Positions 16,653 to 25,462 of a stretch of 64,000 nucleotides of DNA are shown here, piece after piece. The stretch lies in contig QEVG01000015.1 of the NCBI GenBank assembly GCA_003576905.1, forward strand, positions 1 to 64,000, written 5' to 3'. Both the position numbers and the translations under genes were made by a program. The stretch's first letter is position 1. The number at the start of each line of letters is the position of its first letter. The notes under the pieces were generated by a model. That model saw only the letters and a program-made list of their open reading frames with translations, ran no database searches and was not told where the DNA came from. This DNA comes from Planctomycetota bacterium (lineage in GTDB: Bacteria > Planctomycetota > Phycisphaerae > UBA1845 > UTPLA1).

Positions 16653-17795
16653 TTGAAGCGACGCAGCAGACATGGCTATATTGGAGTCGACATCGGCGCC
16701 GCCGGTGTGCGCGTGCTTCAACTTGTCGATTGCGACGGCGAACCCGCCGTGCAGGCCGCCGCCCATTACGAGTTTCCGGCCGGGGCGGGGCCCGATGAGC
16801 GTTGCGAACTGGTGCCCGGTATTCTTCGCGAGGCCCTGTCGCGGCACGCGTTTTGCGGTCGCGAAGCGGTCGCCGCCCTGGGCATCGGCGAGTTCCAGAT
16901 GAAGAACATCCGGCTGCCCAAGATGCCGGCGGAGGAACTCGATACGGCGGTTCAGTTCGAGGCGCAGGATCGGTTCGAACTGGGCGGCATGCCGGCGCAG
17001 TTTCGATACCTTCCGGCCGGCGAAGTCCGGCACGGCAACGAGCTGAAGGAAGAAGTGATCGTATTCTCCGCCGTGGAGGAGAAGATCACCGAGCGCCTGG
17101 CCCTGCTGCACGCGGCGGGACTGCGTCCGGTGGCGATGGACATCACCCCCTGCGCGATTGCCCGCAGCTTCGTGCGCTTTCTGCGGCGCGGCGAGGATGT
17201 CAACGCGGTGAACATTTTCATCGACGTCGGCCGGACCGGCTCGACGATCGTCATTACTCGCGGCACCGATCTGTCATTTCTCAAGATCATCGATATCGGC
17301 GGCGATCACATGAATGCCGCCGTCGCAAAGGCGCTGAATCTCTCCCGGGAGGAGGCCGCGGACCTGCGCGTCCGGATCATGCACGAAGGCGACGGACGGC
17401 GGGCCACGGATCGACCGATCGTGGCCGACGAAATCCGCGCCCGGGTGCTCGATGCCGTTCGCCCGCAGGTCGAGCGGATCAGCCGCGACGTTCAGCTTTG
17501 CCTTCGGTACTTCGCCGTGACGTTTCGCGGCCAGCGCCCGGACAGCCTGACCTTTGTTGGCGGCGAAGCGCACGAGCCGGCGCTGCGGCAGATTTTCTCA
17601 AGTGCCATCGACATTCCCAGCATGATCGGACACCCCCTGCGGGGCGTCCGCCGCGCGGAGCTTACCGCCGCGCGAAACGAACGGACCCTTCAGCCCGCCT
17701 GGGCCGTCGCGACGGGCCTGGCCCTGCGCGGCTCGCCGTGGGTCCGGGTGTCACGGCAGACGCCGGCAATCGCCGCGTCCGCCCTGGCGACGTGA
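16653..17795 (+). CDS. pilM: PilM-family pilus assembly ATPase-like protein
   Basis: 380 residues from TTG at 16653, chosen because GGAGG lies 8 bases upstream and the first conserved strand follows. Actin-like fold: YIGVDIGAAGVRVLQL near residue 10 (phosphate 1), IFIDVGRTGSTIVITRG near 190 (phosphate 2), LTFVGGEAHEPAL near 300. It has the PilM-specific segment MKNIRLPKMPAEELDTAVQF. PilM is cytoplasmic, binds the PilN N-terminus and links the alignment complex to the motor ATPases. Here PilN/PilO genes follow directly. Confidence 0.9.
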   Translation: MKRRSRHGYIGVDIGAAGVRVLQLVDCDGEPAVQAAAHYEFPAGAGPDERCELVPGILREALSRHAFCGREAVAALGIGEFQMKNIRLPKMPAEELDTAVQFEAQDRFELGGMPAQFRYLPAGEVRHGNELKEEVIVFSAVEEKITERLALLHAAGLRPVAMDITPCAIARSFVRFLRRGEDVNAVNIFIDVGRTGSTIVITRGTDLSFLKIIDIGGDHMNAAVAKALNLSREEAADLRVRIMHEGDGRRATDRPIVADEIRARVLDAVRPQVERISRDVQLCLRYFAVTFRGQRPDSLTFVGGEAHEPALRQIFSSAIDIPSMIGHPLRGVRRAELTAARNERTLQPAWAVATGLALRGSPWVRVSRQTPAIAASALAT

Positions 17796-17816
17796 GGAGC
17801 GGAGGTTGACGATCGC

Positions 17817-18488
17817 GTGATCGAGTTCGATTTCATCCCGCCGAATTTTCATCAGGCGCAGTGCATGCGCACCGCGGTGCGCACGCGCGCCGGGCTGATC
17901 GGCACGATGATCGTGTTCATGGTCCTCTGGGTCGTCGCCAATCAGCGTGAAATCGCCACCGCCAGCGCCATGTTGACGGAGATCGAAAAACAGCAGGAGC
18001 AGGTCAGCATCCACCAGGAAAAGCGCGCCGCCATGGAGGCCGAGCAGGCGCGGCTCCAGCAGCATCACGAGCTTCTGCGCCGACTCGAGGATCATGCGAG
18101 CGTGGTGGTCCTGTTATCCGATCTCAGCCAGCGGATGGCCGATACGGTGCTCCTGACCAAGCTTCGGTTTGATTCCCCTTCCATCGCCCGTTACACGGTT
18201 TCCGAGGCCCCCGCGCCGGCTCCCAAGGCCAAGCCCGCGGGAACCGGGGCCGCAACTGCACCCGAGGAACCGAAGGAGCCACCCTATCCGAGGGGCAATC
18301 GGTTGATCCTGTCGGGCATGGCAACCGACACGACCGAGGTGATTGCCTTCGTAAAGCAACTCGAGGACTCACCGCTCGTCGGCGAGGTCCAGATGCGCCA
18401 GAAGGGGCCGATCACCTGGGCCGGTCGGCGCGGCCAGGGATTCGAACTGACCTGCGAGGTCCATGACCAGCTGCGAGGGAACCGATGA
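17817..18488 (+). CDS. pilN: PilN-like alignment complex protein
   Basis: 223 residues, GTG start with GGAGG 11 bases upstream. The short cytoplasmic N-terminus MIEFDFIPPNFHQA matches the PilM-binding INL(L)P-type tail in position, though not exactly in sequence. Then one membrane helix (residues about 30-47), a coiled coil (about 48-95), an Ala/Pro-rich linker (about 130-155) and a ferredoxin-like C-terminal domain (LILSGMATDTTEVIAFVKQL). Inner-membrane partner of PilO. Overlaps pilO by ATGA. Confidence 0.85.
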   Translation: MIEFDFIPPNFHQAQCMRTAVRTRAGLIGTMIVFMVLWVVANQREIATASAMLTEIEKQQEQVSIHQEKRAAMEAEQARLQQHHELLRRLEDHASVVVLLSDLSQRMADTVLLTKLRFDSPSIARYTVSEAPAPAPKAKPAGTGAATAPEEPKEPPYPRGNRLILSGMATDTTEVIAFVKQLEDSPLVGEVQMRQKGPITWAGRRGQGFELTCEVHDQLRGNR

Positions 18489-19054
18489 GCGCCGCAAGAA
18501 TGAATCTCGCCGTGACCGCGGTGGTCGTCGCGATCTCCGCCGCATTCGGACTCGGCGCGGTACGGCCCGGCCTGAAGGAACTCGAGGATCGCCGCGCCAA
18601 GTTGGACGCCGAGGCGATGAAAGTCCGCGAACAGCAGGCGGGCGTGGGGGATATCGGCCGGCTTTATGCGGCGATCGTCGACCTCGACCGCGCGATGCAG
18701 GACTTCCGCAGCCGATTGCCGGCCGATCGCCAGTTCGGCGAGTTCCTGAACGCAATCGCCGAGAACATCCGGTCGAGCGGCATCGAAGACTACATCGTGG
18801 AGCCGCAGTCGCCGCGCCGCATCGACGAATCGAAGCTTCCAGAGGATCTCGAGATCGTAAAGGGCACAACCGTATTGCCGGTGCGCGTTGCATTCGAATG
18901 CGGATTCGGGCCGGCCCTCGAATTTCTCGACCGAATGGAGAATCTCACGCGGCTCTCCCATGTGGAGTCGCTGCGCATGGTCAATCTGGAGGAACAACCC
19001 GGCAGGGTCCGCGTTGAAGTGACGCTGCACACCTACAGCAACGCGCGCGATTAA
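18485..19054 (+). CDS. pilO: PilO-like alignment complex protein
   Basis: 189 residues, starting inside the pilN stop (4-bp overlap). One N-terminal membrane helix (LAVTAVVVAISAAFGLGAV), a coiled coil with LEDRRAKLDAEAMKVREQQA, then the C-terminal PilO ferredoxin-like domain (FGEFLNAIAENIRSSGIEDY, FLDRMENLTRLSHVESLRMV). Forms PilN/PilO heterodimers in the periplasm between motor platform and secretin. Confidence 0.85.
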   Translation: MSAARMNLAVTAVVVAISAAFGLGAVRPGLKELEDRRAKLDAEAMKVREQQAGVGDIGRLYAAIVDLDRAMQDFRSRLPADRQFGEFLNAIAENIRSSGIEDYIVEPQSPRRIDESKLPEDLEIVKGTTVLPVRVAFECGFGPALEFLDRMENLTRLSHVESLRMVNLEEQPGRVRVEVTLHTYSNARD

Positions 19055-19093
19055 TACACAGGGGACAACCGGGCACCAAGTGTCAACGGGTGA

Positions 19094-19819
19094 ATGATGG
19101 CAGCCAGCGCCGGCGAAATCTGGAATCAGCTTCGTGCTCAGCTCGCGGCGGACAAAAAGAAGTCCGGCGTCCTCGCCGCGCTTCTGCTCGTCCTGCTCGT
19201 GGCTCTGGGCCGCCTCTGCCTCACGGGCGACGCACCCGTCGCGGTGGATGCCGCTACGCTGATCCCTCCCGCAACCGCGGCGCCCGCGCCGACGAGGCCG
19301 GCGCTGGTTCGTCCGACGCCCGAGCCGCTTGCGGCGACGGCATCTCCCTCCACGGCGGCTGTCGCGGGCGAGGCATCCGCAATGGAAGCCGCTTCAGCCC
19401 CAGCGTTCGATGCGGCTTCCAGGACGGCCCGCGTCGCGATCGATGGCCTTCCGCGGATGCCGAATCGCGATCTCTTCGTCACACCGGAATGGCATCGATT
19501 CTCGCCGGCAATCATTGCCGATGCCCCGATGGCGGGAGGAAAAATGGGCAAGCGCGACCCCGGCGGATTCTGGGCGTCCTTGAGCCGCCGAATCGCGGAA
19601 CATGAGCGCGAGCGGTCCAGGGAACTGCATGAAATCGAGCGGACGCTTGGCGAACTCGAGCTCCAGTCCACTCTTACCGGACCCGACGCCCTTGCACACA
19701 TTTCCGGACATCTCGTTCGACCGGGCGACCGGATTCGCGGTTTCCTGGTGGTCGAGATCGGCGATCGCCGCGTCACGCTGAGCAAATCGGGCGTGATCCG
19801 CCAGTTATCCATGCCTTGA
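19094..19819 (+). CDS. PilP/GspC-like periplasmic linker protein
   Basis: 241 residues (a second ATG directly follows the first). One membrane helix (residues about 25-42), an Ala/Pro/Thr-rich linker to about residue 110, then a C-terminal beta domain with ALAHISGHLVRPGDRIRGFL and RRVTLSKSGVIRQLSM. That ending matches the homology-region domain of PilP/GspC, which contacts the N0 domain of the secretin. It sits exactly between PilO and the secretin, as pilP does. Confidence 0.7.
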   Translation: MMAASAGEIWNQLRAQLAADKKKSGVLAALLLVLLVALGRLCLTGDAPVAVDAATLIPPATAAPAPTRPALVRPTPEPLAATASPSTAAVAGEASAMEAASAPAFDAASRTARVAIDGLPRMPNRDLFVTPEWHRFSPAIIADAPMAGGKMGKRDPGGFWASLSRRIAEHERERSRELHEIERTLGELELQSTLTGPDALAHISGHLVRPGDRIRGFLVVEIGDRRVTLSKSGVIRQLSMP

Positions 19820-19907
19820 AACACAACTCACTGGGTCCGACAACCGATGGGTAGGCGAGGACTCGCCGCGCTCCGGCGGCTGCGTCCGCGTCGATAGGGA
19901 GATCGTC

Positions 19908-21932
19908 TTGAAGCATCGGGCGAGGGAACGCTTTGTGACTGCCAGATATGCCGGCCGGCATACGGGCCCCGGTCGAGGCGCGGAGGCCGCCGCAAGGTTT
20001 CGGACGCGCCTGTTCGGCTGCGTCGTGGCGCTGGTCGGTCTGGCGCTGGCGGGCGGGCTGATCGACGGCGGGGCGATGGCGCTGGCCGACGAGCCCGAGC
20101 ACGCTTCCGATGTGCCGGCATCCACGGAGACGTCGGCGCCGGCGACTGAGCCGAAGGAGCAGATAGTCCGCGTGGGACTCGACGATCGGGTAACGATGCA
20201 CGTTTCCAACCTGCCCCTCGCGGATGCGCTGCGCATGCTCACGGAGCCCACGAAACGGAACATCGTGATGTCGAACGGCGCGGAGGGCACCGTCAGCGCG
20301 AGTCTCTACAACGTTACATTCGATGAGGCCCTTCAGGCGGTGTTGGTTTCGAACGGGCTTGGTTTCCGCCGCGAGGGCGATCTGATTTTTGTTCATCCCG
20401 TCGAAGATCTCGCGCGGATGTCGCAGTCGGAGCGCCGCATGGATACGCGCGTATTCCGACTGACCTACATGAACGCCGCGGCCGCCAAGCCTCTGATCGA
20501 GCCGATGCTGAGCGAGAAGGGGAGAATCGCCACGACGCCGGCTTCCAAGGTCGGGCTGGGCGGGTCAACGGGCATCGAAGACACCGAGGGCGACTCGCTG
20601 GCATCGAGTGATGCGCTCGTCGTCACCGATTACGAGGAAGTTCTCGACAAGATCGCGGAGGTCATCCGCGACCTGGACGCCCGGCCCAAGCAGGTATTGA
20701 TCGAGGCAACGATCCTGCGCGCCACGCTGAACGAAGACAACATGCTGGGCATCGACTTCACGACGGTCGGCGGAATCGACTTCACCACGCTGTCGTCAGT
20801 GAGCCCGGCGGCGCAGTCGATCACGACGGGCAACATTCCCGGCCCGGACCTGAACAACACGAACTTCACGGCGCGAACCGATTTCAACGGGGCCCTTCCG
20901 GACGGCGGATTCACCTTTGGAATACTGAAGGACCAGATCGGGATCTTTGTCCGCGCGCTCGAGCAGATCACTGACACGGACATTCTGGCCAATCCGAAGG
21001 TGCTGGCGCTGAACAAGCAGGTGGGCCAGGTCATCGTGGGCCGCCGCGACGGCTACCTCACGACGACCATCACCGAGACGACCGCGATCCAGACCGTGGA
21101 GTTCCTCGAGACCGGCACGGTGCTGACCTTCCGCCCGTTCATCGGCGACGACGGCATGGTGCGGATGGAGATTCACCCGAAGGACTCGACCGGCGGACTG
21201 ACCGACGCGAACCTGCCCTTCGAGCAGACGACCGAAGTCACGACCAACATCCTCGTCCAGGACGGCCGGACCATTCTCATCGGCGGCCTGTTCCGGGAAG
21301 TGGGCACGGCGACGCGCGGGCAGGTACCGCTCCTGGGGAACATTCCCATCGCCGGCGCACTGTTTCGTCGAACGCGCGACGCCACAGTCCGCGAAGAGGT
21401 AATCATCCTGCTGACGGTGCACGTTCTGAAGCCGGAGTCGGACGAGATCGCCAGCGCCGACGTGGCGCAGGATATCGAGCGTTACCGGGTCGGTTCGCGC
21501 GAGGGGATGCAGTGGTTCGGGCGCGAGCGGCTGAGCCAGGCGCATTACAAGTGGGCGATGGAGCATCTGGCCAACGGCGATGTGGAGAAGGCGCTGTGGG
21601 ACGCCCAACTCGCGATTCACAACAATCCGCGGCATCTGCACGCGATCAAGCTGCGCGAGGAACTTCTCGGCAAGCGGGCATGGGATACGGACTCGTCCGC
21701 GGTGCGCACGTTCGTGCGCGATCGGATCGAATCGGAATCGGGCGAAGTCACGCCGGCGTACGGCAGGCCGGGTCCGCCGTTCACGCTGCCGGAAGGACTC
21801 GAGGGACCGAGCGGGTTCGAGGATCACGGCATGGAGGCGGTTGATCCGCCGCCGGCGAGCCCGCCGTCCGAGCCGCGAAAACCCGACACGCCCGCGGCGA
21901 CCCCGGAAACGAAGATGAAGAGAGTGCAATGA
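19908..21932 (+). CDS. Secretin (PilQ/GspD family) with C-terminal extension
   Basis: 674 residues from TTG at 19908 (GGGAGA upstream). Basic leader and signal peptide ending near AMALADEP. N0/STN-type domain (MHVSNLPLADALRMLTE to DLIFVHP), then N1 (RVFRLTYMNAAAAKPLIEPM), KVEATI-like LIEATILRATLNEDNMLG, and the secretin core with ILVQDGRTILIGGLFRE, VPLLGNIPIAGALFRRT and EVIILLTVHVLKPE. Outer-membrane gate for the pilus or secreted proteins. About 170 residues follow the core: a helical TPR-like segment, then a Pro/Glu-rich tail. The downstream TPR gene overlaps by ATGA. Confidence 0.92.
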   Translation: MKHRARERFVTARYAGRHTGPGRGAEAAARFRTRLFGCVVALVGLALAGGLIDGGAMALADEPEHASDVPASTETSAPATEPKEQIVRVGLDDRVTMHVSNLPLADALRMLTEPTKRNIVMSNGAEGTVSASLYNVTFDEALQAVLVSNGLGFRREGDLIFVHPVEDLARMSQSERRMDTRVFRLTYMNAAAAKPLIEPMLSEKGRIATTPASKVGLGGSTGIEDTEGDSLASSDALVVTDYEEVLDKIAEVIRDLDARPKQVLIEATILRATLNEDNMLGIDFTTVGGIDFTTLSSVSPAAQSITTGNIPGPDLNNTNFTARTDFNGALPDGGFTFGILKDQIGIFVRALEQITDTDILANPKVLALNKQVGQVIVGRRDGYLTTTITETTAIQTVEFLETGTVLTFRPFIGDDGMVRMEIHPKDSTGGLTDANLPFEQTTEVTTNILVQDGRTILIGGLFREVGTATRGQVPLLGNIPIAGALFRRTRDATVREEVIILLTVHVLKPESDEIASADVAQDIERYRVGSREGMQWFGRERLSQAHYKWAMEHLANGDVEKALWDAQLAIHNNPRHLHAIKLREELLGKRAWDTDSSAVRTFVRDRIESESGEVTPAYGRPGPPFTLPEGLEGPSGFEDHGMEAVDPPPASPPSEPRKPDTPAATPETKMKRVQ

Positions 21933-23362
21933 AAGATCGCACGATCCCGACAAGTTGTCTTGTAAGGCCTCGCGGAAGGGCTGCCGGCATGGCGGGACCC
22001 GTCCGGCGCGATCGCGCGGCCCGGTCGGCCCGGCGCGCGGCTGTCACGCTTGTCGGTGTCGCAATAATGACACTACCGGGCGGATGCCAGCTTCCGAGCA
22101 GTTCCCTGCTCGACGTGCACATGAAAGACGACCAGCGCGCCGCCGCGAAGGGCCGGTGGGACGCCGTTCGCGGGAGCGTAAAGCTCCAGCTTGCCGAGGA
22201 GCATTTCAAGGCCGAGAGGCTCGACGAGGCGGAGAAGTCGCTGAAGGAGGCCATGGCGCTGGCTCCGCACGACTCCCAGGCCCAGGTTCTGTTGGCGCGT
22301 ATCCGGCTCGAGCAGGGCCGGCTCGGGGAAGCCCGCGAGGCGATCGACCTTGCAACGATGATGCGGCCCGACGACGCCCAGGCGCAGTTCCTGGCCGGAA
22401 TGGTCGCTCAGCGCTACGGCGAATTGCCGACTGCCTACGAGCATTACACTCATGCGGCGAGTATTGCCCCCCATGAATCTTCGTATCTGCTCGCGCAGGC
22501 CGAAGTCCTTGTCGCACTTGATAAGCCCACTGACGCGCTTGAGCTGATCGAACCGCGCCTCGCCGACTTCGATCGCGACGTCGCGCTGCGGCTGCTCGCG
22601 GCGCGGATCACCCGGCTCCTCGGGCTTCGCGAGCCCTGCATTGGCTATGTGCGCGAGGCAGTGCGCCTGTCTGACAATGATCCGGCCATTGCCACCGAAC
22701 TCGGCCTGACGCTGGTATGGGCCGGGCGGCTTGCCGAGGCGGTGGATGTGCTCGCGCCGATCGTCGACCGCGCGAAGCGCGTGGAGATTATTCGCGATGA
22801 GGACGCGGACGCGAAGCGTCGCAATAAGAAGAAGGACGCCACCGTCGCACCGAGTACGGTTCATGCTCTCGCGCGCGCGTACATGAAGACCGACCGAAAC
22901 GCCGAGGCAATGAAGGTCCTGCGGAGAGCCATGCACGACTGCCCGGAGGATCCGATCGCGTGGCGGCTTTACGCGCACGCGGCGGTTTCGGCGGGTGACC
23001 TTGAGCGCGCATCCGAGGCGCTTCAGGTGTTGCGCGGCCGCGCCGCAATGACGTCTGAGACCTGGCTGCTTGCCGGATACGTCGCACTGCGGCGCGGGGA
23101 TGTGCCCGGCGCGCGGGACGCCGCCCGAAAGGCGGTGGCGCTTGAGGACGGCCTGGCGGAGGCCCATTTCCTGCTTGGCGAGGCGTCGGAGGCGCTGGGG
23201 CAGGTCTCCGCGGCGCGGACGGCGTATGAGAACGCGCTCAGGCGAGATCCGGACCTAACGGTTGCCGAGCGCCGCCTCGCGGCCCTGTCGATGGGAGCAA
23301 GCCTGCTCGGAACTGATTCAAACACGGGGTGTGACGATCGAACGGGTGACGTGGAGCCATGA
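21929..23362 (+). CDS. TPR lipoprotein, secretin partner
   Basis: 477 residues, overlapping the secretin stop by 4 bases; a second in-frame ATG at 21989 would give a shorter, better-looking signal sequence. A hydrophobic stretch ends in TLPGGC, an imperfect lipobox (Cys53). It then has ten or more TPR-like repeats (AEEHFKAERLDEAEKSLKEA, AQVLLARIRLEQGRLGEA and so on). In T4P systems PilF/PilW-type TPR lipoproteins assemble the secretin; the coupling here supports that role (inference). It also overlaps the histidine kinase start by 4 bases. Confidence 0.8.
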   Translation: MKDRTIPTSCLVRPRGRAAGMAGPVRRDRAARSARRAAVTLVGVAIMTLPGGCQLPSSSLLDVHMKDDQRAAAKGRWDAVRGSVKLQLAEEHFKAERLDEAEKSLKEAMALAPHDSQAQVLLARIRLEQGRLGEAREAIDLATMMRPDDAQAQFLAGMVAQRYGELPTAYEHYTHAASIAPHESSYLLAQAEVLVALDKPTDALELIEPRLADFDRDVALRLLAARITRLLGLREPCIGYVREAVRLSDNDPAIATELGLTLVWAGRLAEAVDVLAPIVDRAKRVEIIRDEDADAKRRNKKKDATVAPSTVHALARAYMKTDRNAEAMKVLRRAMHDCPEDPIAWRLYAHAAVSAGDLERASEALQVLRGRAAMTSETWLLAGYVALRRGDVPGARDAARKAVALEDGLAEAHFLLGEASEALGQVSAARTAYENALRRDPDLTVAERRLAALSMGASLLGTDSNTGCDDRTGDVEP

Positions 23363-24957
23363 ACCAGAGCCAGATTCAACTCAAGCCCTGGTCCCAGACC
23401 GAGGACGATGCCGCGGAGACTTTCGCTTCGGCGGAGCCGGCGCTGAGCGCGCCAACGTCGGTGATGCCCGCGCCGGTCGGAAAGACCGTTCGAACTTTCT
23501 CGGGGACAAGCTGGCCGGGTCTCGACAGGATTCGATCGATACACGCGCTCGTCCCAACGGCGGCGGCGCTTGTCTGGGTCGTGGGTGCGGCGGTGTTGCC
23601 GACGAATCAGCCCGGACTGCCTCCGATCCAAGCGCTTGGCGTGGCATGCCTCCTTGCCTGTGCGGCGGCAATCGTGGTGACGGCCTGGCGCACGCGGCGC
23701 CGTGCGATGGCCGCGCTGGAACTGTCGATCGCTTCGACGTCGCGGCGCGCCGCGGGCAAATGGGGCGCAGCGGCGCTGGGTGCCGAGATTCAGCCGCTCT
23801 GGGAGGCGGTGGAGCGTCAGACGGCGGAGGTTACCCGGCAGATCGAACAGTTGCTGGAGGAGCGCAAGGAGCTTGGCCTTGAGCTGAGCCTGATTGCGGT
23901 CCAGAAGCGGCAGGCCGAGGCGATCATCCGGTCGATGTCGGATCCGGTCCTGGTTACAGATTCATACGACCAGCTCGTGCTGGCCAATCCGGCCGCGGAA
24001 GAGCTATTCGGCTTCAAGTGTCCGGATGCACTTCGTCAGCCGCTGACCGTCCTTGTCGCGGATGAAAAACTCGTCGCGCTGATTCGACAGGCCCGGGAGG
24101 CCGACACGCGCGTGGCGCGCCGCCGGACGGAGCACGAGATCGGCGAGCAGGTCTTCGCGCTAACGATGTCGCCGGTTGCTTCGGGCCAGAGCGAGGACGA
24201 AGTCGGGGTCGAGCATCACGGCGTGGTCGTGCTGCTGCGCGACATCACCAAGGAGCGCAAGGCGGCGCGGCTCAAGAGCGAGTTCGTGGCCCAGGTGGCG
24301 CACGAGCTGCGCACGCCGCTCTCGTCGATTCGGGCGTACGTGGAAATGCTCGTCGACGGCGAGGCCGCCGACGAGAAGACGCGCTCGGAATACTTCGAGA
24401 TCATCCAGACCTCCGCCGACGGGCTGGGCCGCCTGATCGACAACATGCTCAACATCAGCCGCATCGAGGCCGGGACCGTGCGGATCAACAAGGAACCGAT
24501 CGCCGTGTCCATGGTCGCGAAGGAGGCGGCCGACATGATGCGGCCCGCGGCCGAGCAGAAGGGAATCTCGCTTTCGGAGGAACTGACACCGGTCATGTAT
24601 CGGGTCCTCGCGGATCGCGACCTGCTCTACCAGGCGGTTCTGAACCTGCTTTCCAACGCGGTGAAGTACACGCCCGAGGGCGGGCGCATTCATCTGAGAG
24701 TCATTCCGCAGGAGGAGAGCAAGACGATCCGCGTCGAGGTGAGCGACAGCGGGGTGGGCATTCCGAAGGAAGACCTGCCGCGCATGTTTCAGAAATTCTT
24801 CCGCGTTGAAAAGAACAAGGAAATGGCCAAGGGAACGGGCCTGGGGCTGAACCTGGTCAAGCAGATCGTAGAGACCGTCCACGGGGGCGAACTGACGCTC
24901 AGCAGCGAAGTCGGAAAGGGCAGCACCTTCGGCATGATTCTGCCGCTGACACAATAG
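23359..24957 (+). CDS. Membrane sensor histidine kinase with PAS domain
   Basis: 532 residues. Two membrane helices (residues about 67-82 and 93-112), a coiled coil with a Glu-rich segment, a PAS domain (about 185-300; MSDPVLVTDSYDQLVLANPA), then HisKA with VAHELRTPLSSIRAY (phospho-His at about 315). The ATPase domain has the N box NLLSNAVKYTPEGGR, G1 VSDSGVGIP and G2 GTGLGLNLVKQI. All catalytic motifs are intact. It starts within the stop of the TPR gene (ATGA), so it is translationally coupled to the secretin module. The regulator at 25012 follows 54 bases later and is the likely partner. Confidence 0.9.
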   Translation: MNQSQIQLKPWSQTEDDAAETFASAEPALSAPTSVMPAPVGKTVRTFSGTSWPGLDRIRSIHALVPTAAALVWVVGAAVLPTNQPGLPPIQALGVACLLACAAAIVVTAWRTRRRAMAALELSIASTSRRAAGKWGAAALGAEIQPLWEAVERQTAEVTRQIEQLLEERKELGLELSLIAVQKRQAEAIIRSMSDPVLVTDSYDQLVLANPAAEELFGFKCPDALRQPLTVLVADEKLVALIRQAREADTRVARRRTEHEIGEQVFALTMSPVASGQSEDEVGVEHHGVVVLLRDITKERKAARLKSEFVAQVAHELRTPLSSIRAYVEMLVDGEAADEKTRSEYFEIIQTSADGLGRLIDNMLNISRIEAGTVRINKEPIAVSMVAKEAADMMRPAAEQKGISLSEELTPVMYRVLADRDLLYQAVLNLLSNAVKYTPEGGRIHLRVIPQEESKTIRVEVSDSGVGIPKEDLPRMFQKFFRVEKNKEMAKGTGLGLNLVKQIVETVHGGELTLSSEVGKGSTFGMILPLTQ

Positions 24958-25011
24958 GGCATGACCAGAACGGGTCGGACGGCACACCGGCCCGATTACG
25001 GGGGATACACG

Positions 25012-25425
25012 ATGACAGCGTACAAGATCCTTGTTTGTGACGACGAGCCGCACATCCTTCACGTGGTGTCGGCCAAGCTCCGCAACAACGGCTTCGACGT
25101 TCTCACGGCCGCCGACGGCGCGGAGGGCTACGAGCTGGCGCGCGCCGAACAGCCGCATCTTGTCTTCACGGATTACCAAATGCCGCTGCTGTCCGGTCTT
25201 GAGCTTTGTGCCAAGCTGCGCGGCGATGCCCGGACCGCCCACATTCCGGCCGTCATGCTGACTGCCCGGGGGTTTTCGCTCAGCGAGGCCGACCTGAGCC
25301 ACACCAACATACGCAAGGTGCTGGTCAAGCCGTTCAGCCCGCGCGAAGTGCTGGCTACGGCGCGCCAGATACTGGACGTTTCAGACGCTCCCACCCTGAT
25401 CGCGGCGACGGACATCGGCAACTGA
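25012..25425 (+). CDS. Single-domain response regulator
   Basis: 137 residues from the ATG at 25012, preceded by GGGGGATA. A receiver domain only: acidic pocket D10-D11, phospho-acceptor D54 in LVFTDYQMP, T84, and K106 in VLVKPFSP. No output domain. Such CheY-like proteins act by protein contacts. Placed between the kinase and the HD-GYP protein, it may pass the signal to the c-di-GMP phosphodiesterase or directly to the pilus motor. Confidence 0.9.
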   Translation: MTAYKILVCDDEPHILHVVSAKLRNNGFDVLTAADGAEGYELARAEQPHLVFTDYQMPLLSGLELCAKLRGDARTAHIPAVMLTARGFSLSEADLSHTNIRKVLVKPFSPREVLATARQILDVSDAPTLIAATDIGN

Positions 25426-25462
25426 GGTTCGGTACCGGTCCCTGGACATAGGAGGTAGACCC

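Noticed and set aside
22187-22202. AAAGCTCCAGCTT resembling the valS palindrome core
   Set aside because: Only one arm and part of the centre match; it encodes ordinary TPR residues (KLQL) and lacks the flanking inverted arms, so chance is enough.
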